64,000 bases of DNA from Sodiomyces alkalinus F11 (Eukaryota > Ascomycota > Sordariomycetes > Glomerellales > Plectosphaerellaceae), in contig NW_021167080.1 of assembly GCF_003711515.1 (NCBI RefSeq), positions 2,253,394 to 2,317,393 on the forward strand, given 5' to 3'. Positions 11,445 to 25,881 of the stretch are shown in pieces. The notes under the pieces were generated by a model. That model was not told the origin of the DNA. It saw nothing but the letters and a program-made list of their open reading frames with translations, and did no database searches. A program made the position numbers and the translations under genes. The number at the start of each line of letters is the position of its first letter. Positions within the stretch are counted from its first letter, which is position 1.

Positions 11445-14400
11445 ATGACGCAGTCTCCGATGATCTCGGTGCCGCTTAAGGCTACCAACGAGATCGACTG
11501 GGTCACACCGTTGAAGAACTACATCAGGAACACTTACGGAGACGACCCCGAACGCTATACAGAGGAGTGCGCCACTCTCAACCGTCTCAGACAGGATGTC
11601 CGAGGTGCGGGTAAGGATAGCACTTCTGGTCGCGACATGCTCTACCGATACTACGGCCAGCTTGAGCTCCTCGACTTGCGCTTCCCCGTCGATGAGCACC
11701 ACATCAAGATCTCGTTCACATGGTCTGCCCCGTCTTCCTAGGCATCTTTGCTCTTTCCATTCGAAGGCTAATGTTGGGATGGGCGTTTGCAGGTTCGACG
11801 CATTTACACATAAAGCTACATCGCAATACTCTCTCGCCTTCGAGAAAGCATCCATCATCTTCAACATTGCCGCCGTCCTGTCATGCTACGCCGCCCACCA
11901 GTCTAGATCCGAAGAATCGGGGCTCAAGACCGCATACCACAATTTCCAGGCTTCTGCCGGCATGTTCACCTACATCAACGAGAATTTTCTCCACGCCCCT
12001 TCCGCCGACCTGAGCCGAGATACGGTCAAGAATCTCATCAGCATAAACCTAGCTCAAGCGCAAGAGGTCTTCCTCGAGAAACAAGCCGCCGACCATAAGA
12101 AGGTGGGCCTACTGGCCAAGCTCGCCAGCCAGGCTTCGACCCTATATACTCAGGCCGTCGAAGGAATTCAGGAGAACGTAACGAAAGCCATATTCGAGAG
12201 AGTCTGGCTTCTCATGGTACAGGTACGACAGCTGTGGACCCCCCTGGCCGACTCGACCACTGTTGCGTTGTCCTTGTCCTTTTCTCATACTTCCCCTACT
12301 ACCACTCGGCGCGCAAAAACGAACTGACCAACCCCCCCAGATCAAAGCAAGCTTTTTCAGTTCCATGGCGCAGTATTACCAAGCCCTAGCCGACATTGAA
12401 AGTAACCAGCACGGCGCGGCGGTAGCCCGACTTGAAGCGGCCGAGAAGTCGGCCAAAGAAGCCGGCCGTCTTGCCACCAGCTTCCCATCCTCGTGTCCGC
12501 CGGGGTCCAACCTATCTTCCGATACCGGTGCTATCCTAGCCGAGGCCACCAAGCGACACCTTTCTACAGTACAGGACAAGCTTCGGGAGATGGTCAGGGA
12601 CAACGATTATATCTACCAGCAGAGTGTGCCGGCAGAAGCGAGCCTGGCCCCTGTGGGTAAACTCCCTGCTGCGAAGCCCATTCCCGTCAGCGAACTCTAT
12701 GCCGGCCAGGATATCCAGCGCATTACGGGCCCGGATCTGTTCGCCAAGATAGTTCCCTTTGCCGTGACCGAGATGGCGAGTTTGTACGACGAAGAGAAAG
12801 CCAAGCTGATCAGAGCCGAGACCGAGAAGGTGGACTTGGCTAACGGAGAGCTGGCTGCGAGTTTCGACTACCTCAAGCTACCCGGCGCACTTCAGATTCT
12901 CAAAGGAGGCTTCGATCAGGAGATCCTACCAGACGACGACTTCAAGACGTGGTGCGACGACGTTGCCGACCAGGAAAACCCGGCAGCCATTTTCGAGACC
13001 CTCAGGTCGGAGAAGGAGACGATCGTGTCCCTCCTGGACAAGAGCACGAAACATCTGGACATGGAGGAGAGCGTCTGCGAGAAGATGAGATCGAAATACG
13101 AGAGCGAGTGGTCGCAGCAGCCGAGTTCGCGTTTGACCACGACCCTGAGGGGCGACATTCGGAACTACCGCGAGGCTTTGGAAGAGGCATCCCGGAGTGA
13201 CGCACAGCTTCTGGCGAAGCTCAGGCAAAACGAGGGCGAATTCGACGAGATGCGCACGGCTGCGGCGAATGGCGAGGTCGACGCTCTATTTCAGCGGGCC
13301 GTGAACAAGGCACGCGTCAAGTCTAGCAGCGCGACCAGTCCCATGTCCAACGAGCCCAATCTCCTGGATGCCGATTTCGAGGAGGTCGGCCCGAGCGTAT
13401 TGGACCAGATCAGGCACGTCGAGGACATTATGAAGAAGTTGCACCTCGTCAAGAGAGAGCGCAACCAGACCCTGAAGGATCTTAAAGAGAAGGTATGCCG
13501 TTGGTACCCTGTGATGGCCCGTCTCTTGTCGAGCAGCTGTCGGCTAACGTCTCTAGGTTCACAATGATGACATCTCAGAGATCCTCATCCTGAACAAGAA
13601 GAACATCTCCAACTACGAGCAGCAGCTGTTCCAGTCCGAGCTCGAGAAGTTCCGTCCTCTGCAGAACAGGCTCCTCCAAGCCAGTCAGAAGCAGTCGTCG
13701 TTTATGAAAGAACTCAACTCGGCCTTCAACACTCTTCTACAGGATAAACGCGTCCGGGCAGAGCAGAGCAAGTACGAGGCCGTTCAGCGGCAGCGAGCCT
13801 CGGCCATCAACCGATACAAGCGGGCGTACCAGGAGTTCCTCGATCTCATAGCCGGCTTGCAGAGTGCGAAACGGTGGTACGAGGAAATGAGGGAGACGGT
13901 CGAGAGCTTGGAGAAGAACGTCATGGCATTCGTGAACAACCGACGATCCGAGGGTGCACAGCTCCTCGACCAGATCGAAAAGGACAGGGCGTCTCGGAAG
14001 GATGCGCAGGCCGAGGTAGAACGGGAACGCCTCAGGGAGCTCATGGACCGCATGTCCATGGAGCCCAAGAGCTCCACCCCGCAGCCCGGCAAGAACTCCT
14101 CGGGTCGCCCAACGCCTGCTCCTCTCAACCTAGGCTCGAACACGTCTTCCGGCTCGATACCTCGATATCCCCATACCAATTTCCAAGGACAATACCAGGT
14201 CCCACAGTCCCCTCCCGCCACACAGATCCCCGGCATGCAACAGTACCCCAGCTTCGCCCCTCCTCCCAACTCGCAGTCCTTCGCGTCGCAATCCACCAGC
14301 AGCACGTACGGCCAGCCGACATATAACCCAAGCCAGTACGGCCGCACGCCGGGCCCGACGTCCCCGCCGCCTCACCAGTCGACCTTCGGACCCGCCGTAC

Positions 14401-14756
14401 TGCGGGGTCCGGCCTCACCTCCGCCGAACCAGACAACCTTTGGACAGACACAGCCACTGCCGCATCAGCAACCCTACGGAGGCTACCCGGGGCCTCAGCA
14501 GCACCAAGCAGGGCACTCGCACAGCTCATCTCAGAGCTTCGTGCCTCCGGGTTTCGTGCCCCCGCCACCCCCTCCAGGTCCTCCCCCTCTTGGGCCGCAG
14601 CAGACTTTCTACGGGGAGAATTTCCAGCAGCCGCAGCAAACGCCCGTCGGTCAACATGGCTCGTACCACGGGTCGTACCCGCAAGGCTCGCATACGCAAG
14701 GCTCGCAGCCAGGACCTTCGAATGATCCGTGGGCAGGGCTGAGTGCGTGGAAGTGA
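11445..14756 (+). CDS. palA: pH-response regulator PalA/Rim20, BRO1-domain ESCRT adaptor
   Basis: Four exons: 11445-11722, 11793-12222, 12341-13492, 13557-14756; 1019 aa. Introns are 70 nt (GTCTGC donor), 118 nt and 64 nt. The N-terminus (MTQSPMISVPLKATNEIDW) opens the BRO1 domain, which runs to roughly residue 390 and includes ASIIFNIAAVLSCYAA. The coiled-coil V domain follows to about residue 785 (for example LRQNEGEFDEM, ILILNKKNISNYEQQL). The last 230 residues are rich in Pro, Gln, Ser and Gly. Family knowledge: PalA/Rim20 docks on Vps32/Snf7 at endosomal ESCRT-III through BRO1 and binds YPxL/I motifs of PacC/Rim101 through the V region, bringing it to the PalB protease at alkaline pH. 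The protein is longer than I recall for Aspergillus PalA, because of the tail. The gene converges on AVL9. Confidence 0.93.
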
Positions 14757-15224
14757 ACTAGGGGCTGGTGTTTGCATGGAGGATAGTACGGTGAAGTATT
14801 CCCCTGGATGAAGGGAGGAAAGAACAGGCTCATACGGGAGCCGGAATATGAGGTATATTTGACGGACGATACGGCTTGGGGGTCAGAAACTGGAAACAAG
14901 GAAGTTATCAAGTGGGCAAAGTCCAACGAGAGCATGGTAGATTTGAAGGAGACTGATTCTTTGCGCTGAAAACATCCAAGACTTTATTAGTCGCATTGTG
15001 TCTGGCGTCAAAGGGGGGGGGGNNNNNNNNNNNNNNNNNNNNGGGGGAAGGGGGCAAAGAGGAATGCTTGTTAGTTCTTTATTTGTGATTATTTATTTAT
15101 CATCTTTCTCTCCCTTGACTGGCATCTTTCCTCCCTCATCCGAAACAGCAAGCAAGCAAGCACTATATTGCTTGCATCATTGAATATAGGGGGAGCAGAC
15201 TACCATCACGGTCAATTTCTGTCA
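14757..15224. other. Convergent 3' intergenic space with an assembly gap
   Basis: This 468-nt spacer lies between the stop codons of palA and AVL9 and should hold both 3' ends. Apart from the G-run/gap at 15014-15047 I see no feature in it. Confidence 0.6.
15023..15042. other. Assembly gap of 20 N within a poly-G run
   Basis: Twenty N are flanked by G-runs on both sides. The gap probably marks a homopolymer that sequencing could not cross; it lies outside any coding exon. Confidence 0.95.
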
Positions 15225-18050
15225 TCATGATTTAGACACGTCTCCATCCGCCGTTGCCGATGCTACTGTTGTTGTTGTTGTCGCTGCAGTTGCCGTTGGT
15301 GTTGGTTCTGCAGTAAGGACATTGCCCTCCGTGATGGCAGGACTACTGTTCCCCACCTCATCACTCTCCTTTCCCTTGGGTTCGGGTATCACCAGCTCCT
15401 CCTCCGTCCGAGGCAGGGGTGTCTTTTCCCCATCGTCAGACCCAGCCTCTAGCTTCTTGCGCGCGTCGCCGCCGTCACCGCCCCTCCCATGCGTGACATC
15501 CTTGATCTCCAGCCCGGGATAGATACCCAGCGCATCCGCATCCGGTATCGCCCCCGGAAAAGGCGGCGGTCGTGCCCGAGCCCGCGACGGGCTCGACGGC
15601 GTCGAATTCGAATCAGTGGTGCCCGCCGCCGAAATGATCGACTCGCCGAACGAGTCGCCCGTCAAAGGCCTCTGACTCGGATCCCCGCCCCTCGTCCTGC
15701 CGTGCGACACGGCGGAATAATAGCCGGAGCCGTTCTCTGCCCCCGCGCCGCCGCTGTCCCTGGTCCGCGGGAAGAAAGAGGACGACCCGGACGCCCGGCC
15801 TTCCTTCTCGGTCGGCGCCATGCTCTCCCGCGGGGAGAGGACGCCGCCGGGAGAGCTCGCGCCGCCGCTCTTGCCGTCCGACTTCCTGCCCCACCCGGCG
15901 CCCCAGCCCTTGCGCTTCTCCCCCGCCCAGGTAACCCAGCTGCCCACGTACGTGCTTGCCTTGGCGCCGGCCGTGTTGTTCTGGGCTTTACCGTCGTTCT
16001 CGCTCCCCTGGCCCCACCCTGCCCCCTGTTGGTGAAGGGCGTCGTTGCTATCGGGACCGGCCGACACAAGACTGCCGAGGGCGCTTCGCTGATGTTGCGG
16101 CTGCGGTTGCGGTTGCGGTTGCGGTTGCTGCTGCTGTTCCAGTCCCTTGGCCCTCTGTCGTTGCGCCTCCCGGTAGGTCTCCATGTCGGAATAGAGCTTG
16201 TTGAAGAGCGAAGAGGCCTTCTCGCGGCCCGCGGCCAGGTTGCGTCCCAGGACCTCTCGGCCCTGGGCGAAGCGCTCGTCGAGGTGCATGTCCTGGACCT
16301 GCTGGGTGATGCGTCGCTGGACGTCCTCCACGGTGAGGCCGCCGGCGCAGGGGTGCTTGGGCTCCACGACGTCGAAGAGGTGCGAGTCGGTGTGCGCGTT
16401 CCACATGCGGTGGTTCTCGGTGCGCGACCAGGCTTCGATGAACTCGGCGCCAAAGTCGGACGCCGGGTCCCCGTCGATGTGAGGGAGCAGGGCGCGCGGG
16501 TTGTTGTGGTTCGCTTTGAGGTATCTGTGGTACTTGTAGGAGGCGAGGAGGGCGAGGATGTACTCCTCGAACTGGAGACGGATGAACTCCTCGCTGCCCA
16601 CGTATCCCATAGTCTTGGGGCGGCCAGGGTTCGCGTCGTCCCATGTCTCGTTGACCTCTTGGGTCAGATAGTCGATCCAACGACGGTCGGCTGCGGATAG
16701 AGTCAATGCCATCCGGAGGGAGGAGGAAGATATGTTGACGGTTTTCTCGTCGAGATTAATAAGAATGTCGCTGTATCGATCCTTTTGCTGGAGGAGGAGC
16801 GAGTTGGTGCTGCCGACAATGTAGGCCTTGGTGCCGAAGTCGGCAAGGATATCAAGCTGCTGAAGCGGAGTATAAGGCCCGAACAAGCTGCCCTTTCCAA
16901 ATATTTGAAGGGGCAGTCCCATATACGTCAACAGAGAATTACGATCGCTTGTCCGTAATGTTGTGGGCGTGGTCAACCCGGACTCGTACGCGTTTAACTC
17001 GGGATCGGCGCAGTCTTGTAGGTTACGGATAAGGCCGGGTATCAAAGAAATAAGGGAAAACTGCATCATGCATAGACGTTCGCATCGTGATCCAAAGAAA
17101 AGCATCTGTAAAAGGGAGGCGGTGTCGTATAGGTCAGCATCTCTCTGAGGCGAGTGTTTCCATGAAGAAGAAAAAGAAGAAAAAGAAGAAAAAGAAGAAA
17201 AAGAAGAAAAAGAAGAAAAAGAAGAAAGAAAAGAAAAAGAAGAAAGAAAAGAAGAAAAGAAGAAGAAAAGGAATAAAACGGCACGGTACCTTGGGCTGTA
17301 ACAAACAAGACTTGAGCAGCACCAGGGTCTGCCACCGGAACTCCCTGACGAGCTCGCGCAGGCTCATGCCAAGGTATTGGTCCTTGTCCTCCTCTTCACT
17401 CGCCTGGCGTCCCTTCTCCTCCGCAAGACTCTCCTGGAAGCGGCGAAGGATTTCCGTGTCGGTGAATTCGCGCTGGGCGAACCAGGCCTGGGTGACGACG
17501 CTGAGGCGCTCGCGCATCATGCCGAAGGAATGGGGACTGTCGGCAATGACGACGACGGCCTTCTGGACGGTGGAGCGGGTGACGTCGGCGGGTCGGTTGA
17601 GGAGCTGGGAGGCATCCAGCTGGCGTGTGCAGGAGATGCCGAAGAGCGAGGTCGCGGGCGAGGTTTCGGTGGCGGCGGGATACAGGAGGGTGAAGTAGCT
17701 GAAGTCTTCGTCGGAGCTACGAGGCCGCAAGAGGATGAAAACCCAGTCAGTTCAGCACATGAGCAACGAAGGCGGTGCATAAGGTGTACTCACGCGTGTG
17801 CGCCGTCACTCAGAGCCATAAAGGGCAGCAATGACCACCCAAAGTCTATGGCCGGGTCACTTCCCTCGGGCGCCCCAAACCACGACTCCACCTCGGGTCC
17901 CCTGGCATGATGGAAGCCGACGACGGTGACGAGAGGAATGAAGCCCGGTTTGGCCGGCGGCGTCTTGGGAGTTGGTGGTACACTCGTCGTAGTTGTCGCC
18001 GGCGCCGCCACAGCGGGAGCCGGGTTCGTGGCGTCGTCCGAGGCGCTCAT
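15225..18050 (-). CDS. AVL9: Avl9-family DENN-domain late secretory pathway protein
   Basis: Three exons on the minus strand: 18050-17794, 17716-17290, 17105-15225; 854 aa. Introns are 77 nt (GTGAGT) and 184 nt (GTACCG...ACAG). A Pro/Thr/Ala-rich start of about 40 residues leads into VVGFHHARGPEVESWFG (residues 45-59), diagnostic of the Avl9/DENND6 family, then the DENN core (FSYFTLLYP, SLISLIPGLIRNL, FGPYTPLQQLDIL, YVGSEEFIRLQFEEYILALL). After about residue 550 the protein is low-complexity: a Gln-Pro repeat coded by repeated GGTTGC near 16100-16130, then Ser/Gly/Glu-rich sequence. Known role: yeast Avl9 acts in exocytic transport from the Golgi; DENN proteins often regulate Rab GTPases. Fungal relatives share the N-terminal half; the tail is expected to be disordered. 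Confidence 0.88.
17161..17275. repeat. AAGAAAAAG minisatellite inside AVL9 intron 2
   Basis: About a dozen tandem, partly degenerate 9-mers AAGAAAAAG on the plus strand. In the AVL9 transcript it is a CU-rich tract (CUUUUUCUU units) filling most of the 184-nt intron. The tract stays open in the exon 2 frame but would add a Phe/Leu run not expected in the family, so splicing it out is the better model. Confidence 0.85.
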
Positions 18051-19691
18051 GGCGATGGTACCTTATATTCTGGAGATTGAAGAGGGCGTCGCTTCTTTTG
18101 GTTTGAGGGAAGAGGGAGAACTCCAGTGGAAACCCTTACAGGGTTGCCATGTAATTACTCCGTAGGCGTAGTTCCAATTGAAGGACCCAGAAAAAGGAAG
18201 ACAAAGAAGAAGTAAAACCTATTGAAAGGACACTCCTTTTCCCTTCTTTGTCTTTTCCTTTGAGGCTTTTGAGCTTTTTGAAGTTTTTGAGTTTATACTC
18301 CGTATAGATGGCGGCGGGGTTACTCCGTACAATCTACAAAAAATCTACAGAGGACGTCGTCGTCTGCCGATCGACAGCTGTTCGTGCATGAAGCTGATAC
18401 AGCAGCCATCCCAAAGGGTCCAAGCCGGTTGTCGGGGCGAGTTGAACAGCGTAAGGTACCTAGGGAGGAGCCACTGTGCGGAGTACGCTGTACGGAGGTA
18501 CGAGGTACGGAGGTACGGAGGTACATAAAAGCGTACGGATTATCCTCAAGACTGCCAAGAGTGATGGGTCGAAGGACGAGACCGCCTTTTTGGTTCCCTC
18601 TCTTCCCTCCTCTCTTATCCGTACCTTACTCAGCTGCTTTCCAATGCCAGAGCGGTGAAGAAGCGCCACTAGTGTAGAACTCCCTACACGTACAGTTACT
18701 CCAAACAACAGTGAAGCATTGCCATGTTCACATTAATACTCAGTGGGCCCTCGTCCGACGGACCGACGCCACCTACTAACTCCTTTGGGAGGTTCTGTTG
18801 TGGTGGCACGACAGGATGTTGAGTTGGCAAACTGCCTACCCCAGCTTCTCCCCCCCCGTTTCTCAGCTTCTATTTGTCCCAAGGTAGAGAAGACATCGTC
18901 TAACGGCGTTGCTAAACATGCGCAGGTCTCATCTGCGTGTTATTTCTGTATTGTATGAGATGGAACGTGAAAAGCAAAGCAAAACGAAAACGAAAACCCC
19001 AGCACCGGCGCCGGCGCCGGATTGCGTTGATTCGGTATTCTATACGCAGAGTACGACTACAACTCCCCTCGGCCTCCTGGTGCATTTCAAAACATGAGCC
19101 ACCTGTGTGGAATATTTTGATTATATCTAGGGGGCCACCTCCTTTGGGGCTCCACTGACGAAGCTTCAAATATCCCAAGTGATATATCATAGAATGTCGC
19201 TCCATGACTTGACCTTCCTGATCTCCTGCTTCCCCTCTCTCTCCTTTCTCACTCTCCTTCTCGACTGTCCCAACAATGTCACGTCCCCTTCTTCGCTCAC
19301 ACGTATAAAGAACCCCACCCCCAACACCAAGATCCCGTCCTGAAATCCCATCCGAGTAGACAAGGGGCCGTCGGTGTCATATGCCAATTACTCTTGTTCG
19401 TCGCTGACCTTTCTTTGAATGTCGTATCAAAACCTTACAAGAAAAAAAATACCTCCTCCTATCCCATCCGTCTCTCCAACGCCAAGGCACTATGATATAC
19501 CAGGCATCCGAACACCCTCTCCCCGACCCTTGCCGTGTCGCGTGGTATCGCGTCTTCTCGTCTGATTTCGTCCTAGTCAAAGTGTCCCAAGTGTCCTCCC
19601 CGGAACTTTCTTCTCCACTGAACCAACCCATCCGCTCTTCCCCGGGCTCTTCTGGCTTGTCCTTCGCGCTGCCAGCATCCTCACCCTTCGG
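18051..19691. other. Intergenic between AVL9 5' end and HOG1 3' end, no gene seen
   Basis: It holds the AVL9 promoter and the HOG1 3' region. Notable are ACTCCGTA motifs at about 18297 and 18322 and a degenerate tandem block of TACGGAGG/TACGAGG at 18478-18526. No frame resembles a known protein. Confidence 0.5.
18478..18526. repeat. Degenerate tandem repeat of GTACGGAG units
   Basis: About five units of GTACGGAG or GTACGAG type in 49 nt, matching the dispersed TACGGAGTA motif of other intergenic regions but in tandem. It lies about 430 nt upstream of the AVL9 start. Confidence 0.7.
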
Positions 19692-21235
<1,544 letters not shown>

Positions 21236-24200
21236 CTTTATGCGAGTTTTGGTGGTATATGTTTGCTTCGGAAAACGGGAACCTCTTCAGAACTTGGTCG
21301 AAGTGGGCTCGGTTGCTGGATCTAGGAGGGTTCGGGGCTGTATCGAGCGCCGGAAGGAATTACAGTGGGAGCGGAGCGTTTGTTGGCCACGATATGGTGG
21401 CTGAGTTGTTCGTCCGACCTGGTCAGCAAAGACAAATACTCTGGGGGAGAAAACGGAAGAATGGTGAATGAGTTGGGCGGCGCGCTAAAATCGAAAATGG
21501 ATTGTCGAAAGGGTGTTTGATGGTTGGTAGGGAGCGTAGGGAGGTGGGACACAGTAGGCGTGGGGCCAGGGCTCGAACCGGGGCGGGCGCTGCAAGTTGT
21601 TGGCCGCAGTGGGTGGCGGGGTAAGAAAAAGGAACAACCTACAGTATAGGCAAGTCGCTCCACAAACCGCGATCGCTAGAGTGGCTGAACGGATGGCGGG
21701 GTAGTGAGGAAGTCTAGAATTTGGGCAGTAGGACGCGTCAGCTAGTTTTTGCACAGAGCTTTTCACTCTTTCAAAGCCAAGCAGAAACAAAAAGAAAGGA
21801 AGACAAGAAAAGAAAAGAACCAGCAACAGCACCAGCAACAGCACCAGCAACAGCTGGAAAAACTATGTTCCAACAATAAGAGAACCCACAGAGTTCCATT
21901 TAAATTGCGACACTTTGGACGATAGAAAATCGGATATCGAAGACGATGCAACCGTCGATGGAGGGTGGTGGGTAGCGGGCCGTCCATGACGTCTGAGTTT
22001 AGGCCAGGATAACTTTGGAACCTGTGAACAACCAGCAGAGAAAGCTGGCGAACTAAGGTAGGGAGGTGGTTGCGATGTATTTCTCAACAGTCCTGAACAA
22101 GGTACTTTAGAGTAGTTATCCAGGACATGAGAGAATGTCAACGCCTAACCCCCCCAGAAGTTGCTTTTTCGTCCGTGGTTGACGAAGAAGAAGTGCGTCT
22201 GACATGTGTCGACCAATATCCAAAAGCGTCGTGACTAAGTTGGGTGTTGATGCCGTATCGAGCTGTGCTCTAATTAGGTAGAGCATAGAGCAGCGCGACC
22301 CGTCAAGGAATCAACCGAGGTCGGCAACAAGTCCCCTAGCGGAGTCGTCGTAGGCGAATCGAAGCTGTCCCGGGGGCTGTGTTTGACGATGCCGGGCGCT
22401 CGCTAACTCGGCGCCGGCGGACGCGAACAGGCGAGTGCGAGGTACGAAAACCAAAAACCAGGGGGAAGAGATGCGAGAAAACAGAATTGTCACAAAGATA
22501 GCAGTCGATCTCACCTTTGGTCGCCACGTATCGCTCTGCTTTTAAGCGTGTTTTCGGCAGAATGGCTTATTGGCTTCAGGTATTATTATTTTTTTTTCCT
22601 TTTTTTTTTCGGTCCTTGAACGCAATGATCCGGTCGAGTAGTGGAGTTCTGGCAGGCACGAAGTCGGTGTTTAACGGGACTATGTGTTGTACTGAGCCGA
22701 GAATGTCGCAAGCCCTCGAGTGAAACAAGGAGATTGTTTGTGAGGAGGATGGTGAGAATGGAGCGGTTAACGGCTCGAGGAATGAAATCAGCAGTTAGAA
22801 TATCTGCAGAGCGCGGAGTTGGTCAACGTGAAAACGGACAGGAACGACGGAGGATTGAATCGTATGCGTTCGCGGGCGTTGGTCGAGCTGTTTTGCTATT
22901 CCCGGCGACGGACGTGCAGGCAACTAACTGCAGGGGAAGAAAAAAAAAAGAAAGAAAAAAAAAACGAGAAAAAGAAAAAGACAATACAAGACCAGCAGAC
23001 CGTTTTCCAGTCTCGGTGGACACAGGTCTTAACGGAGAGGACCGATAACGAGGAGGGGAAAGAGGGATAGAGCAGACCAAGAGGATATAGTTCGTAGGAC
23101 GGGCAACATTACGTAGGTCTTAGGTCCCGACGACGACCTGGAAAGATACCCAAGGTACCTTATTATTATAAGGTAGGTAGGGTACCTTAGGGCTTTGAAG
23201 ACTCCACGACTCATGGTCACTAAGTGGTACCAGCTTCCAAGGTTCCTTGATCCCGGTCATCGATCGGACACGGCCAAGAAGTTCGTCGACTTCTGGGACG
23301 CGAAACCTCAGAAATGAAAGAATTCCGTTTCCCCTCGCCCACTTTTCCATGCCCCTGGCCTGATTCCCCTCGCTTGTATCTAATTAGCATACTTCGTAAT
23401 TACCTTAGGTACCTTAGTAGCCAAACCGACCGGCCACTTGACGCTTATCAGCCGCGGAAGTTGTCTCCGGGCAAGCCAGAGCTGTCCATTGGTGGTTCGC
23501 GATTTCACCCGAGATAATCGCTGTCCTATCAGATTTCGATCTGCTACTTGTGAGTTCCATTGCGATTGTTGTCCGCATTCGACAAACCCGTGTAAAGAAG
23601 TACAGGTAGAGCATAAGGTAGCAAGCAGGAGTAGCATTGTCTCCATCTTCTTGCCGGCTTCTAAAATTTAAAGTATGACACGGCACTTGAAGCTACCTAC
23701 TCCATACCTTAGAAGCCAAAATTTCAGGTACTAAAATGAGCCCTCCATCCAGTCTGATACTCGGTTCCCCATTGGGAACACTCAGGTACAAACCAGCATC
23801 CTCGGCGGACATGAAGAGATTAATGCGGGCTATCATCCGGGTGTCGGAGCTGCCTTCGAGGGGCGGGATGATGCGGGTGACGTCATAATTCGGAAGCATC
23901 GAGATCATTTTAAGGATGGGGAAACTAATGGGTTTCTTTGGCCGCACTAACATGCTTCAAGTACATGTACCTCTCCACACCAATCCACCCCGAGCACACA
24001 CCGACACATTAGTGCATTCTCAGCCTCTTATTCGTGGATTTGTGGCTGCATGAAAACCTGGAAGGTGCCACCGCTTGTATTCTCAACATTGTTATATTCT
24101 CACCCCTTTACGAGAAGCACGTAATACAACACTCCTGATAGCGCAGCAGCCCGATATGTGTGGTCTGGACCGTCCGTCTCCGAGTCTCCCTTATTAGTCC

Positions 24201-25881
24201 CCCCATTTCTTTCATGCATGCACGGTACAACGCTGCCTCTGACATCATTGCATCAAACCGCGACAAGATCAAAACGTGTAGAGAGAGTTGAGGCTTTCCG
24301 CCTTTTCGCATCTTACAGACAGCAGGACATGTTGGTGTCCACGAAATGCCATACGCGTACGCCCTACAGGTCCTGATGCGGAGATAGCTGCTGACCCTAC
24401 TACCTTAGGCAGGTAGCAATATAATGACGCGGCACTGTCGTCCTCGGACGGTTCGTCGTATGGAACAATATAAAGTAATGTTCTGATAACTCGTTTATCC
24501 TTAAAAGACCCCTAAGTGAACCCTGAATATCCTTTATTCTCACCGTGGCCACTACCTAACGACTAGCAGGATCCAAGGGCTAACCCCTCCCGCACCCCAC
24601 TCACCTTCCCGACCCCTTTTTGGATCGCTGTCTAAACGGTCTTCTTAAGAAAGCGTTACGCTTAGAGCACCGGTATTCTTAGGCTTACGCGAACTGACTT
24701 GAGTACCTAGCTAGCTGTAGCTTGCTATAGGCACACCCTGGCGGTAAGAGCCGCCCATGATTACTTCTGGATTTTTTTTCCCGGAATATACCACATCTCT
24801 GTCCAAGCCGCCTAGCGAAAAAGGAATGCGAAAAAAGAATCGAAATCAACGATGAGACTTCGCAGCAGTCTCCATTGGCCAAGACGTATGTAAAGGGCTA
24901 GAACTCGGTCATCCCCTCGCATCCTACATGTGTACCAGCCAGCCTGTCAGCTTGCCCCTTGCCCCATCCATCGTGGGGTCCTGTCGCCCGCCCCCTGAGT
25001 CGGTCTAGGGATAGGGGGTATGTATTTATACTTCGTATGACGAGACCGAATGTGACGTCGCTTTGCAGCAGAACCCTGCGAAGCACACGTGTATATGGAC
25101 CGAAAACTCTGTCAGTCTCTTCTTTTCCCTCTTCCCTCCTACCTACCTAGGTAGGTTGTTGGCTGAGCTGGAGAATGTCCTTGTGTTTCCGATATATGGG
25201 CCGTTCCCCTATAATTTCCGCGCGTACATAGGGACATCCCACCTGCTTTTATACAATAAATTAATTGCATCAGGAAGCGGCTGAAAAAGATTCAACATAA
25301 AGATGAATATGTAAATGGCCAGCGTATTGTATTATTTTAACGAAAAAAAAAACCCCGAGGCTCCGATACATTGTCCCAGTGCAAAGGTACGAAAGTAGTG
25401 TACTTCGTACGTCTGGAACTGAAGCATAATGACGTCATTGTACCTATAACGATGGTGTTTCCCCGCTCCACCCCTTGCTTTGGCGTTCGGAATTGCCCTC
25501 CTTCGATACAGTCCGCACAGTATGGGTATGTAAATCGAAGGACATAGACAAGCACTTGCTCCTTACCTTAGTGGCACACGGATTACCTACCTCTAAGTAC
25601 GTCGTAGATGTGGCCTGGCATAGCATAGCATCCGTTCAATTGTGCCGCGATAGGTTATCATAAACGATGGGATAGACAACCAGCTGCTGCTGTGCTGCTG
25701 CTGTGCTTTGCTGTTTGTATGCTTTAGTTAGGTTTATTAACGTACATAGGGAAATTTGTCATCGCAGGGCAAAAAAGATCAGTGGCCTCTGCCGCCGGAC
25801 TCCCTGCCAAGCCCCTGTTGCTTCTTCAACCGCGGAAATTCCGACCCAACCTTCAATACCACATGGATATTCGTTGCTTCA
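21236..25881. other. 4.6-kb intergenic region between HOG1 5' end and GPH1 3' end
   Basis: No convincing gene on either strand; the longer open frames have alternative starts and no recognisable motifs. The first 600-700 nt probably contain the HOG1 leader and promoter. Motifs: AAGGTACCTT and GGTACCTTA around 23152-23190, TACCTTAGGTACCTTAG at 23401-23417, CTACCTTAGG near 24401, TACCTAGGTAGG near 25143, and TACTTCGTA near 25028 and 25402. A short secreted-protein gene or non-coding RNA cannot be excluded. Confidence 0.5.
21819..21854. repeat. Three tandem copies of ACCAGCAACAGC upstream of HOG1
   Basis: A 12-nt unit is repeated about three times at 21819-21854, roughly 600 nt before the HOG1 ATG, after an A-rich stretch (21781-21818). 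No reading frame through it is supported. Confidence 0.8.

Noticed and set aside
11091..11867. 258-codon minus-strand frame across the palA start
   Set aside because: Runs through the pyrimidine tract and GACA repeat and antisense to palA exons; composition is repeat-driven.
15489..16700. 403-codon plus-strand frame opposite AVL9 exon 3
   Set aside because: Shadow of the GC-rich AVL9 coding strand; no ATG-led gene structure, and the AVL9 frame matches a known family.
21671..21750. tRNA-like start (GAGTGGCTGAACGG, resembling a D-arm)
   Set aside because: No matching acceptor stem, anticodon arm or T-arm at the right spacing.
22641..23048. 135-codon frame in the HOG1-GPH1 spacer
   Set aside because: Ends in an A-rich low-complexity stretch; nothing indicates a conserved protein.
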